Shown here piece by piece: positions 25,801 through 39,900 of a stretch of DNA of 64,000 bases. The stretch is from Phoronis australis. Taxonomy: Eukaryota; Phoronida; Phoronidae. Each line of letters begins with the position of its first letter. The stretch's first letter is position 1. Made by a program: the position numbers and the translations under genes. The notes below the pieces were generated by a model, which was given only the letters and a program-made list of their open reading frames with translations, was not told the DNA's origin and searched no databases. Location of the stretch: NCBI GenBank assembly GCA_002633005.1, contig NMRA01000200.1:60430-124429 (forward strand), in the 5' to 3' direction.

Positions 25801-28800
25801 TTGAACAAGCACTAACTAAAGGATTCAACAAAATCATGTTACCTTTACTAGAAAATAAAGATGCCTAACAATAAATGTGATAGAACACACACATACACAC
25901 ATCATGCACAGAACTGACGTTGATTGACAGGTGTCAGTTACAGGACACATAGAAAGCACAACTATGCCTCCACACACAAAGAAACAAACCTTTGCACGCA
26001 TACACCCACACACCCCCCCACACACACCCACACCCTCGCACCCGCACGTACGTCATGCATGCGGTATCGAGTTCAAAACAAAACAGTCAAATTGGTTGTG
26101 AAGGCATAAAAAGGGCGTGTTCAACATATTCGGGGTGTGGTCAACATAACAAGAGGAGAATGGCTGACAACAGCGACACGTACCGTCTAGACATCGGGAA
26201 ACATCAAAAAGTTGTAGTTAATAAGTGGACACAAGAACTCAAAAGAATTCCCTTCGGTAAAGCCAAAGGCACATCAGACTGACCATAATAGGATCAGTAA
26301 TTCAATGTCCAAAATGAATGATTCCTTGTCTTAAGATGATGAGGCTATAAAGAAACTTATTTACAAGACTGTGCCATAAGTCAAATATCTACAAAACTTA
26401 CAGAATTTCAACTCGATAAAAATGTGTATTTTCCAAAGTGAAAAGCCTGTAGATTTTGATTTTTGACTTTATATCACCTCTGGCCGCAACTGGGCCACGA
26501 GATCATGTCTTTTAAATTAAATTTACCAAAAAAGAAAGGTACGATCATAGCAAAACAGTGGTAGCAACAACACGGCCAAATTTCACTTGATAAATGATCA
26601 TACTGAAATCTCAAAAACAATGTTATAATTTTCGTTTTCATTTCATGCAACCTCTGACTTTTTTACCACAAAGTCTTATTTTTTGATATCCCATCATCCA
26701 AATTGGAACACGATTATAAAAGCAATGCCCAACAATGTTTTGGAGAATAGAGCATAACGCAAAGTGTCTGAAAATTATACGAGTCCAATATGCTGTTTCT
26801 GAGATAAGATGTTCCAATGTTAGCAAAATTTGGACTCTGTTTAGGTCCCCACATAACCTTACCAACAGTCATGATTATAAATCAGAGTGTCCCATCGAAA
26901 CAAGAATTCCGGTGTAAAACAGATATCTCGGAGTTGAAAACTGCCCCACCTTCAAAACAGCTAACCAGCTGGAGGTCGGAGTTAGTGTTTTTCAGGCTGG
27001 TTATCTGTATTGAAGATGCGAGAGTCTGTTTTCGACTCCGGGATATCTGCTTTGCAACAGGGTTCCTGTTTCGATGGAACACCTTATAAATGAAATGCTG
27101 CTGTATGGTAATACGTGTTCAGGATGCAACATAGTCAAAGAATCCTTCATAATGAACATGACATACGTGTTCAAGATGCAACATAGTCAAAGAATCTTTC
27201 ATAATGAACATGACATTCGTTTTGTTAATCTAACTTTTATCACGCATTGAATACACATCACACAACTAGTATCTAATAAAGTAATGGCAGCACAACACGA
27301 GGCCACTGACTAAAGCTATTCAAACACGGCATGCAGAGTAGAATAGTAACAACAACTGAATCATTACCCGCCACGTCTGACAGAGCATTTTGTCCCCAGC
27401 ACCGTGATTCCACCCACACCAATGACCTCATCCCTTGGAGTTTAATTTTTACCAACAAGATTAATCAAGAATGCAACGGTGCTTAAGCTCGAACGATATC
27501 ATTCAAGCTTGGACAGTATTATTCAATTTTTTGAGCCTACATCATTGAAGTCTCTGCTTGCATAACCTTGCAAGCAATGTGGCAGACATCTTTATTTTAG
27601 CACACTTGAGTGAACCAAAAAAGCTAAGTTGTCACACGCGATAAGGCCATGGGGGATATTTCGTTTGGACCACTATCCGCTATGAAAATGAGCTTGGCTT
27701 GGTGATGAAAATTGCCAACGATAGCCATCTAGATATGTTAATGACCCACAACCTTATTCAACTTTGCACAGCAATGGTCACCCAGAGACAAGATTTCCCA
27801 AGTTTAGATATCAATGTTGAAAATGACCACTGGCCCAACAAACTTTTCAAAATTCCTGACAAGGTTGATTTACCTTAATTGTCAGTAGTCTTTTTCAAGC
27901 TAACCGAGCAACTCAGCAATGGTTAGCAAGGAAGTGAGGAATTCATGCTTGGATAAAAATATCAAACATGCTGGTGTACCATTGGGCTTGACCAAACATG
28001 CTGGTGTACCATTGGGATTGACCAAACATGCTGGTGTACCATTTGGCTTGACCAAACATGCAGGTGTACCATTGGGCTTGACCAAACTTGCTGGTGTACC
28101 ATTGGGCTTGACCAAACATGCTAGTGTACCATTGGGCTTGACCAAACTTGATCATACTTAGCTACATGGCCTATCACAGTCACCGCAACCCATCACCAAT
28201 ACCACCCCTTGACATGGACCCCTTGGCAGTGATGACTCTTTACCAATGCGTTCACCTCCCACTGCTGCTACCCACAACTCCATTCACAAAATACCTCTTC
28301 TCCAGAGACCACGTTTATCCCCGTTCACATGACTCACCTGCACACATAGGGCCGGGTTCACACGACACCCAAAGCTGGTGCTGACCGCCCGCGGACTCAG
28401 GCCAAGGTTAGAGAACAGCTTAGAGAAGGAGTTGGTCAGGTGAATGCGCGGCCGCTCCTCCGCCACCACAACACAGGCACGCACGCATGAAAGGTTGACG
28501 GCCTTGGCCTTCAATGCTGCCGTTGATGTACCCAAGCCCTTGGTACACAGCTCCATCACACCATAGGAGCAGAAGGTGTCACGCACTAGAGAATGTGGTA
28601 AGATAGTGATAGATTGATCAAAGGCAATGAAAAAGATAAAAATTAGAATCATATCAAGTATTACAAGATGTAAAATTATTACATATTATCTGCAATTTAT
28701 GGGAAGTAGCACTTTTCATTCTATGAACTTGGAGTAAGTGTAAGAAAATTTAAATTGTAATTTGCAAGGTCCAAGTATGTTAAATTGCAATAATATCTTC

Positions 28801-31800
28801 AAGGTATTGCTATTTGGATGTATTTTATTCAAATCATCGTATTATTGTATCTTTAGTTATTTAAAAAAAGCGAAAATAAGAAAATGCGCAAAAAGTTGAC
28901 CTTTGACACCGTGACATGGTGTTGGGGAACACAAACCAGATCATATCCCACAATGCAGTTCACTGCTATTATATCATAGTACACGAAGAGCAAAGACCGT
29001 TCAACCTTGGCGTTTTTTAGCCATGGTGCATCGGTGTGTGTGTGCTAACTATTTTAACACCATCCATGTGGAAGGCATGAGCCCATTTAAATTCTAAAAA
29101 GACAAGCATCTGGCTGCGTAATGGCAGGTTTTCGTGTGCTCTGCTCGTCTTTTGAAAATGACTGTCGAGTCAGCCATCTGTCGGAGCCGAAATATGCTCC
29201 GACCATTTTGAGGACGGCTGCTTTGACGACAAACACATCATGAAGGTTGAAGCTGGTCTTATAAAAAGGTAAGTTACCTTGAGAATTTTGATGTGTAATA
29301 ATTCATGACGCTTTCGCAGTGCCTGAACAATAACAATCTTTTTTCACAATCACCGTAATTCTCAAGTGTTTAAAATCTGTTGTTTTTCCGTGAAAGATTT
29401 AGTTATAAATGGATCAGTAAAACTAAAAGCCACAACAAATAAAGCTGATCTCAAAAGATGCATGTATTTTGAAAAGAATGCAGACTATGAATAAAGTAAA
29501 ACAGGACGGTAACTCAATTCCAAGGTTTTGGTTATTAAAGTAGTCTGTTTCAAAAAAAAAACAGGATTAAAATCTAGTTTTGGCATTTGCTTGAATGTTA
29601 TAAAAGAAGGCGAAAACTTGCAATTAGATAGCATCGTGTTTTACTTTAATCATGGACAACTCAGGATTCAAAATGTTTTTTTTTACTTTTGAATTGCCGG
29701 TGTTGTGCTTTTCAGAGTATGTAAATGAAAGAAGAACACCTTCCACTTAGTGCAGAACAAAAGAGAAGCTGGAGATCTTGAAATTTGCTTAGAAATTGAT
29801 GCCCCTCCAATGTCGACTGCTGGTGCTCCAGATGTGTCCAAGGAGGATGCCGTGGCACAGATAAATTCAGACTTGGTGCTTTGTCAATGGACAGCACTGG
29901 GATTTTTTTCCGTCACATATTTAACAGTCACTACCAATGTTTTAGATCAAATTTTTGATAGTGGTACAGATAGCAATGCCAGAGTGTTTATAGTACCAGT
30001 AGTGGAAATTGTGAAAAGCTTTTGTGTGTGGTACTTGGCTGTCCCATTTGTATAGATAAGCCCAGTGATATACTATGTTCTTATATTGAAACTAGTGGCA
30101 GATTTAGAGGGGGGCCATGCCCCCCCTAAAATTCTCCCAGATTCCATTTGACTGTTTGGGGGTGCGAATGTCTGACGGGCAAAATCCTGGCTAATACCGT
30201 GCTCTGGACCCCCTAACTCAAAATCCTGGATCCGCACCTGGAAACATTGACAATGGTTCTTCAATACAATGACTATCAATATTGCGGCATACCTTTTTTA
30301 AGTATATTTGATTTGCACTAAACCGTTGCTGTCCCATACAGTGGGTCGGTAAAGGAAGACTTTCTTAAGTGGGGGTGAAAAGGTACTTGTTTGGGTCGTC
30401 AGTCTTTTCGTGCGACAATCTCATCTAAATTGTACACAGAATAATCACTTGCACAGAATTCGAACATTGTCTTGGGAATTTTTGAGTGAGTGGTATAAGC
30501 ACTCCCTCCAGATTTCCCAATTCCTACTCATGTGCATACTTTTTGTGTTTTCACACCATGTCATAGACATCTAAAGCTATTGCATACTGGAGCTTTTGGG
30601 TTGAGATTCAGTGGTTGCTGTGTCGTGTTATTTGATTTCTCATTGAATTACAGTAGAACTCGCTAAGTTGTATCCAGTGAGACAGATATTTCATCAAAGT
30701 TATTTGGAGGCGTTACTGCGGAATTAATGCTAACCTTTCGAAAGTTCCCACTGAAGCGCTACCAATTTAGAGAGTTCTACTGTATAAGAAGAGGGCAGAA
30801 GATTCAGTCTCAACTTCAGACTATGGCCCAGATTCAAAACTTTTAATTTTTTATGTAACAGCCATACTGTTCAATGTGTTCGCTTCAAGCACACAAACTG
30901 GGCTCCAATGAGACAAATTCCTCTGTTTACCTAGGTAAACCATAAGTTTAACTGATGTTGAGTTTAGAGGTTTATAATGTAGTCCTAGTTAAATTACACT
31001 TGTCGTGACCATGTTATCATAAGTAACCAGATTGATGAGCATCAATAAATGCTGCTCGCTGTGTCAATTATTTACCATTCTGAAACCACAGAAGTCTATT
31101 CATGGAATGTCAACTTCAATTTCATGCCGCTGAGGTTGCACTGCGATTGCATTCGTTTATTACGATGTTTGATCTTTCTATGGAATTTGTCACTACAACT
31201 TTTTGCAACTCATTTGAATTACATAAAACTAGTCCCCGAGTCACAAGTTTTTATAACAGAATACATAGGTCATGTGGAGGAGTTGGCATTCCAGGGCTAA
31301 GACAACTGTTGATATCTATAAATGGGTGAAACTTTTAAGAAAATCCTTGGAACTCAGTCTTCCTCATTTCCTGGCGGAGGGTAGAAAGCTCTGATGCAGG
31401 CTACTGCGCATGCTGGAATGACAACACGGACTGTTCGTCCTAAGTGACCGTGTACCCATCTTTGGAACTGTCTGTAGGCCACGTGTCAAATCCTTTTATC
31501 CAAGGGTCTGTCATAGCCATCAGGATATTGGCTTTTGTACTGCAACCATGCAGTCTCCAAAACACCACGATTGATGTATACAGGTTTAAACCCCCATGCT
31601 CCACATACATTTTTTCTTCTGTGTTAGTTGTCACGCTTCATTTCCTCATCAAGTTTTGCAACAACCTTGTCAACCTCTTGGCAACATACTCTTTCTTCAA
31701 CAACTGAGGTTGTCTGACAGTTGCCCCAGGTGCACCTGCAAGATGTGTCAACAATAATACATTATTTCAGTAAACATCAAAATTTCGAATTGAAAAATTT

Positions 31801-33966
31801 ACCAAGAGTGGCTCTACCAAATTGAGGGGTCTGCATACGACTTCAGTTTTCAGGAAAATTGGTTGGAATGTCACAACCTATTTATTTTTTGTACAAATTG
31901 ATCATATAAAGTAAAGATATTTACTTTTCATACAAATAAATAGTGCTACACCCAAGGCAGTGGTAGATCATGCCCGGGGGAAATTGTAATGGACATTAGC
32001 TGACCCTAAGACAAAAAGTAGTTGCCCTGATTCATTGATGGAGGGGACTGTTTTGTATGTAGTCGTGAGACCTGTTCTCCCAATCTGAATCCTATCGGCA
32101 CCCACATACCATTAATCAAACTAGACAATGACAATGGGGCAAACCAACTTGAAAAGCAGTGTTGCCACTCAAAGGGTCACCATATTTTAAATATTACAGT
32201 ATACATTAAAACTTCTTGATATGCTATATGGGCAATCACCAATCCAATGCTATGTTCTCTTTACTTTATAGAAACTTTACCAGGCGGTTCCTACCCAAGT
32301 CGACTCGTAACCAAGCCAGGTACCATATTTCATTTATAAATAATGGCAACATTGGGCCAATGTACATCGACATGAAATGGTTGTTTCCATTTCAAGCATC
32401 GCCTTACAAAATAAAACTGTTTTGGAACACATGTGTAGATTGATATAGGTCCGAGTTTACTTGAGTACGAAAATGAAATGACTTGTTCTATAACCTATAG
32501 AATTATGCCCTCCCCCAGCACCAAGGTGAGAAAGTCTAAATTATAAAATTGCAATTCACAGTCGATTATTCCAAAGTGGTTCTCATTCATTCCCTTGCAC
32601 ACATTTATTCACTCACTAGTAACACCCCGCTCAGTCTCGGAGAAGTAAGAGACAATTTTGTTCAATGCTCAATTGCATGCCAGTGAAAGCCAGGATTCGA
32701 ACCTGAGTCTCACTAGCTCAAACCCCTGAGCCACACTGTCTACGAATAATCAGAGACCTAACACTTTTTGAGTGATTTGCTATAATGCAAAAAAATCCCA
32801 GTTTTATCACTGAAACTGGATTCACCAATGGAGATATGGGCGCCTGGGACTGACTGGTAAAGCACTTACTTTTGAATTAAAAAAGACCAAGTTATAATTG
32901 GCGGTTGTAGGATACATATTAATAATATTCTTACCAATCACTAACATCTAATCGCAACTCCTGCGCACCTTCAGCCTGTTGACGTTCTCAGGACGAACCC
33001 GCTGGGAGTGAGTCTTCGGCGACCAGAGAAAGGGCCGTGAAAGGGATCGAGGGAGAACGGCTCCACTACAGAAAAGCTGTGAACACATATTGTTCCTCTG
33101 GGGTCTGTCACCTCCACCTCCTCGTCCGAAAGGTCGGAATCATCTGAAAAGTCCACCTGCCCGTCCCTGTATCGTTCAAAGTATTCCTCATCTACGCTGC
33201 TGTACTCACTTGGACAGACATTGCTTCCTGTGTGTTCCCCAACACCACGTCACAGATGTGTAACGAACGAAAATGGCGCCGTTTCTATTCTCCGTTACAA
33301 CGATGGCGTTACAACACCACGGCACTAAATATGTAAATAACTTTGTATAGCGGTGTACAATTCAGTTAATGTTAAGAATATAGCAATGATAAGTATAAAC
33401 TAGAATTTTGACCATATTGTTGTTCAGATTGGTTTGGACCTTGCAATTTCCTCTTTAAACCTTCAATTATTTTTGTGCAACATAAATAGCACAACACTGT
33501 TTAGTATTGTGATAGCACAAAAGCAGCTTTTTGTTCGGAAGAGATGTGAAATTTCATTACAAAAAATCGATTGAAAATCAAATATTGTGATGAGGGCTTG
33601 CACTGCAGAGCCACCATCAAATAAAAAAACACCAGATGGCGCCAATGAGACAACAATCTCAACTGTAAATACATGCATTCAGGTACTCGCATGGAGCTGT
33701 GGGCCACAGGTGACCCCTGCTTTGTGCTCTCAATCTAATCGGATATTACAAAGAGGTGACCATCGAGTTGCCCATTGAAAAAACCTTGTACAGCTAAGGC
33801 AATGCATTAAACTTCAGTGGAAAATGGCAATTTCTGAGGATTGTGTGATGTAGCAGTAGTAAAACCTATCTTACCTTTATTGGTACTGACAGTGGTGAGC
33901 CAGAGAGATGGGTTCAGTTCAACTTCTGATGGTGGGATGAGAATAGAGTGGTGACCAGCGTATATA
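19816..33966 (-). CDS. DIP2: DIP2 exon block 3: seven exons, C-terminal part of domain 2
   Basis: Exons: 33875-33966, 28338-28585, 25177-25296, 24158-24232, 23720-23894, 22946-23069, 19816-20068 (stop TAG). Visible residues 775-1135. Landmarks: YAGHHSILIPPSEVELNPSL; FCSYGVMELCTKGLG; CVVVAEERPRIHLTNSFSKL; FGCRVNPALCVQ; PDPTTVYVDTKALRHDRVAL; IWVSSPHNANGYYTIYGDES; ARTGYLGFVRRTELT; LDETIMLRGLRYHPIDIENS; then VFTWTNLLVVVVELDG, VVDPGVVPINSRGEKQRMHL and QLDPIYVAYNM. The short exon at 33875 is easy to miss but restores continuity (S split before IYAGHH, V split before RDTF). Confidence 0.95.
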
Positions 33967-36900
33967 CTGAAACGGACAAGAGCAACCAGTGCTAAAATCC
34001 TATTGTCTGATCAGTTTGGCACTGACAGTTCTACATAGGGTTTATGTCTGAGCATTTAGCCGATCATATCTACATATGGTACAAGAGCAACGCGGAGCGT
34101 TGAAATGCGCCCACGAGTGCAATGCAAATGGTGTTCTTTAACAGTCGTTTATTTGTATAATAAAAATGGCCTCTAGATGGAGCAAAGACATCCAATCCAT
34201 TCGGAAACGGGAACATGTCATCGCTTCTTTAATGGAAAGCTAGTCACCAAATTCCATAAAAATCTGTCAAGGAACTTCAGAGAAACAAAGGAAACGGAAT
34301 AGAATGAAATTGCCACTAGGGGGCACAGCTTTTGTTGGATCCACCTGAAAGTCGTTGTTGTCTGTTGTTAGCTTCACATAAATACATCTAATAAATTTAA
34401 TAAAGATTCTGTAGTGACTTTAGGAGATTCAAATATGGGCGCAAAACACAACAAAACAAAACAAAACTACCACTACGAGACGCCACAGTAGTCAAAGTCG
34501 TCATCGTCAACTATCCTCTTTCAAAACCATCCTTAGAATGGTTTGGTTGAAGGAGGAGTGGATGCTAAAAAATGGCAGAAATGGCCACTAGGTGGGGCAA
34601 AATACCTCGATTCCATCTGAAAACAGGAGGATAGCGTCATCTCACCAATAGATGCCTTTTTTCAAAATTTTATGAAAATCTGTTGAAGATCTGTGAAGAT
34701 AGAGGTAAACGTAAAAACTAAAATTGCCACTAGAGGGCACACCGATAGTCACATCCGCTTGAAAGTCGTAGTCGTCCTTTGTCAATATCATATAAATAAA
34801 CTTGATAAATTTAGTACAGATCCTGCAAACGGTTTAGGACACAGCCATAGGCACAAAAAACAAAACTACCACTAGGAGGCGCAACAATAGTCAAAGCCGT
34901 CGGAAAATAATCGTAAGCTGTCCTTTTCATAGTAAGAACATACACTCCAATTTTCACAATCATCTTTAGAGTGGTTTGGTTGATAGAGAGGTGGACGCCA
35001 AAAAACGGACTCGAAAACAGTAGAAATGGCCACTAGGTGGTGCAAACTACGTCGAATCCATCAGAAAATGGGAGGATATTGTCATCTTACTAATAGATGC
35101 CTATATGCCAAATTTCATGAAAATATGTGGAGGACCTCTGAAGATATAGAGGTAAACGTAAACGAAAAAAAACCTAAAATTGCCACTTGGGGGCACACCA
35201 GTAGTCAGATCTGTCCGAAGGTCGTTGTCATCCATTGTCAACATCATATTAATACAATTGCTAAATTTAGTAAACATCCTGCCAAAAAGTTCAGGAAGAT
35301 ACAGCCTTAGGCGTAAAATGAATAAAACTACCACTAGGAGGCGCCACAGCAGTCGTAAGTTGTGGGAAAATCGTCAGCCGTCTTCTTTATATTAAGTACA
35401 TGCCAATTTTCACAATCACCCTTAGAGCAGTTTGGTTGATAGAGGGGTGGACGTCAAAAACATACCCGAAAACCGTAAAAATGGCTACGTCAAATCCATC
35501 CGAAAACGGGAGGAAAGCGACATCTCACTAATAGGTGCCTATATACCAAATTTTATGAAAACATGTTGAGGACCTATGAAGATACAGAGGTAAATGTAAA
35601 AAACTACAACTGCCACTAGGGTGCACACCGGTAGTGGGATCTGTACGAAAATTCGCTCATGCCGTCCCATCCATGAAAGCAACACATGTGCCGAATTTCA
35701 TGAACATACATCAAGCGGTTTTGGAGATAGAGCAGCGGACGCCGGACGGACGGATGCCGGTCAGACGGACGTCAGACAGACGGACGCCAGACGGATATGA
35801 CGGCATAATGCGTCCACATATAAAATGTCAATAAATTCGGACAAAAATAATAGTCAAAAAAGTGATTTCTTTTCATTTTCAAGGACTCTTAACGTTGTTG
35901 TGAATGGCCAACTTTAATTGATGGTAGCCGAGTCACAGAACTTGAATAGAAGACCTGTGTACCACCAAAACTACATTGAAGTACTCTGAACACCAGATTT
36001 GCAGATTTTCAAGTTAATTTGCAGATTTTTGCGTACAGACCAAATTTACCCTACAATATAGGGGGGGGGGGGGGTTGAATTTTTCGCAGTGGACCTTTCA
36101 CTAACTAAAAAAGGGGTTTGCTCAGCGTTTAGAGCTTTTGCCGAATTCTTGCCTCTTTAGCGGACATTTGTCTTGTTTTGACTTTTGGTTTCTCTCAGGA
36201 CCTTTTTGTCATATATATAGTATCACTTCATTTCACTTTTCTCAAGTATCATTTCATTTCACTTTTCTCAAGTATCACTTCATTTCACTTTTCTCAAGTA
36301 TCACTTCATTTCACTTTTCTCAAGTATCACTTCATTTCACTTTTCTCAAGTATCACTTCATTTCACTTTTCTCAAGTATCATTTCATTTCACTTTTCTCA
36401 AGTATCATTTCACTTCAATTTTCTCAAGTATCATTTCACTTCACTTTTCTATAGTATCATTTCATTTCACTTTTCTCAAGTATCATTTCATTTCACTTTT
36501 CTATAGTATCATTTCATTTCACTTTTCTCAAGTATCATTTCATTTCACTTTTCTCAAGTATCATTTCATTTCACTTTTCTCAAGTATCATTTCATTTCAC
36601 TTTTCTCAAGTATCATTTCATTTCACTTTTCTCAAGTATCATTTCATTTCACTTTTCTATAGCATCATTTCATTTCTCTTTTCTATAGCATCATTTCATT
36701 TTCGTTTTATGCAAAATTTGTTTACAAAAATCACACATTAATTCATTTTTGATAACCCTCATGCAAAAGAATAAAAATTCAAAAATAACTTTTGAAATCA
36801 TTTAAAATACAGGTCATAAAGCATGGTAAATGAAAGGTACATATGAACCTAATCAGGCATTTCTGAGATAAGATGTCCCAAAACCAAATTTAGACATTTT

Positions 36901-39900
36901 CCTAGGGCCCTAAATACCTGTACACAAGTATTTCAATCAATTTATGATCTTGTTTCCTGCTCTCCCGGTCTCTTAAAAAGATGTTGTCCTCACTGAACGA
37001 AACTCACCTGTTTAAGCACCATAGCACAAAGCCGAGGCCACAGTAGGGGTCCAGACAGAGCGCCACCTCACGGGAGGGATACAACTCACATTGCAGCTTG
37101 ACCGAGCGGCACAGAGCTGAAGCTGATGCATGTGAAATCTGAAAGAGTTGACACCAGCTACGGACAAGTTTTCAACATACCACAGTTATTCTCTCACTTC
37201 TTAATTTATTCAAGTTACATCCACGCATTTGTAAATGAGTTCAAAACAATCACTGACTTGTACCGTTCACAGTATGGACAGGAATAGGTGGTGAAGACTA
37301 AGACCAAGGGTAAGCTTTCTAGGAACTAGATATAAAGTGGGATTATTTGACGTGACACGTCATCTGCAAATTAACATTCAGATGAAAAAGGAGACAGTAA
37401 TGGAAGACTTTCAAGTGGCAACATGGCAACTGATCATGTGATACTGGTGCCCTCTAGGGGACAAAGAGGCAATTTCACTATTCATCATGCTTAATCACAT
37501 TCATTGAAGAAGGGCCTTTTCACAAAATCAAACACATTCTCCCCTGTCACCCACTGCTCCAATGAAGTATCTCCCGATACAGTCAGGTGGCGATAAGAGT
37601 CACCAGTGCCACGTGATCGGCCCTTATTGTTTCCTGCTAGTCTCCCGTTCAAGCATGAGCTTATAGATCATCATTTGTTTGCTGAAAGTGTAATACAACT
37701 GAAACTTAAAATTAAAAAGTTTGCTCGTTAACAAGCTCAGCCGAAGTCTTTATTCAAAATTTGAATAAGCATGGTAGCACGAAGTACTTCAGCACCTTCA
37801 CTTCACAGTTTCCGTATTATTGAAGCCATGTGATCATGCCACTCATATCTTGCAAATGACTAAGTATAACTGAAAGAGCCAGAGGACTGCGTACCTTGAC
37901 ACCAGCCAACATGCCAGTGGTGGAGACACTGAAATCCAGGTAGCAGATCATCTCAGGTGTGGGTGCCTTGTACACTGCACCCAGCTTCTTCTTGGGAAGG
38001 TCATCCGTGTCCATCAAGGTCGGCCACGCCTTGAGGTCAACAATAGCCACTGCTTCCTATGAGTGAATCAAACACAACATAACATCACACAAGACAGGCA
38101 AAGTAAGCAACGATAAGTAGAGACAAATTCATCGCTTTACATCGCAGATGTATATTTACAATTGCTAATTCTACAGGTATTATCATTTATTATTAATATC
38201 AATCAAATGCAAAGTATTTAATAGAAGTTTGGACTCTAGCCTCTCACACATCCTTATTGAGGACTCACTTTCTCAGCAGTTCAGTACCACATCAAAATCC
38301 CATTAACTGATATCAAACAGTTTCAGTACTACATACCTTTGACCTGAAGAGCTTGATGACGCTGGCTATGGTGAGCACCGCTGAAGACTTGCTCACTTCC
38401 ACCACCATTTTGACTGTGGGTAGGGTGGTGGCGATGTTCTGGGGGTGGGGCGGCCGTATTGTCACCGGTACCAGACCTGCGGTGGAAAAGAAGACACGAT
38501 GAGCATCAATCAAACAGTTCGATGCCTAACCTGCCACCTATCCTGTCCTGAAAATCTAATTGAACGGGCCACAATACAGAACTATACAGCATTAATAGAA
38601 GACTAACCCACATCAGACGATGGCACGTCGGGCAAAACAAGTCAGCACTGGCAAAGCACTGCTAGACAGCAGGCAGTCACGTGTTGCACTTGCAACACAG
38701 ACGGGCAGATTGTGAAAAACACGTTTTGAAGTGCAAACTGAATCTGTACCATAAAAGCACGTGATTACAAAGAATAAGCTACATTTCGCCCTGTTTAGCA
38801 GAATTCCCTTTCTGTGACCAACAAGAACATTGATACCACCAGCGCTTATAGGGGTTAGCCCACATTAAAATTGTAATGTGCGTATTGCCTGTGATATGAG
38901 TAGGTAGCGCAAATCGAATCTTACCATGGAAAGGATTAATATGAGACTAATTTCATAGGAGTAAAAGGTTCAATTCAATTTTCGTTTTTAGCCAGCTTAA
39001 CGGGGCGAAAAGACCTTAAATCCAAAACAAAATATTCCTGATGCCCAAGTACTACAACAGTACTACTTAAATGATCAAAACCTGTTACAGTTTTAGGCTG
39101 AAAATGAGACATGATATCACAATCAAATTTCAAGCATCCGAAAAATATTGATTCAACATATTTTAAGAAGGTGACCACATGACCTAAAAACAATGAAAAT
39201 ACAAGCTAAATCGACAATAACAATGCCAGGCCGAATGTACCACCCGAACTCACCGACATAGAGACAACCGTAGAAGGCGGCGATGAGGTCGATGCCCGGT
39301 GGGTAGACAAGTGCCACGTGATCTCCTGCATTGAGGCGACCCTTTTCCATTAGAAGGGCGCCAATGCGCTCTGACTTCTTGTGCAGCTGGCTACAGGTGA
39401 TGGAGAGACCAGCCTGTGCCTTGGCAGTGGCCAGAGTGAAGATGATGTGGTCAGGGGTGGTGGACGCTCGCCAGCGGAGGATCTCGGACAGGAATTGCTG
39501 CGAAGGTGATAAGGTTAGAGTGAGATGACAAACATATTGGACGTTCCATCACATCGGAATTAGATAAAACACTGACAAGAATTAATGGATCAACTTCACA
39601 AATTGTTGTCAACATACGTAATGTATTTTGAATTATGAATATGTGGAACAAATGTCTTCATAAACAATACAATTCCAAGTGTCTTCATTAGTCTTATGTA
39701 AGATATAGTTCAGAATTAGTTGGAGCCTTGTACAGAAGATTTAGTGCTTAAACTGGCAGACAAGACAAGAAGTTCAAATAACTCGTTAAGAACGGGCTTT
39801 AGTCATTTACCACTGTCACAAATAAAACATTTAGTTGTGATCATTACCCTTTTGGCAGCATCCCAGGCATCGTCTGAACTGCCCAGTTCTCGGCCCTGGG

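Noticed and set aside
27900-28161. Overlapping open frames of about 80 codons on both strands
   Set aside because: They are translations of a 30-bp minisatellite whose length is a multiple of three.
31021-31329. Plus-strand frames at 31049-31329 as a third THAP exon or transposase
   Set aside because: No DDE-type motif could be seen and no splice phase supports it; left unassigned.
36138-36741. 187-codon frame rich in FHFSQVS and LKYHFIS repeats
   Set aside because: It runs over the 26-bp minisatellite in all three frames with similar lengths; no start context, splice sites or family match.
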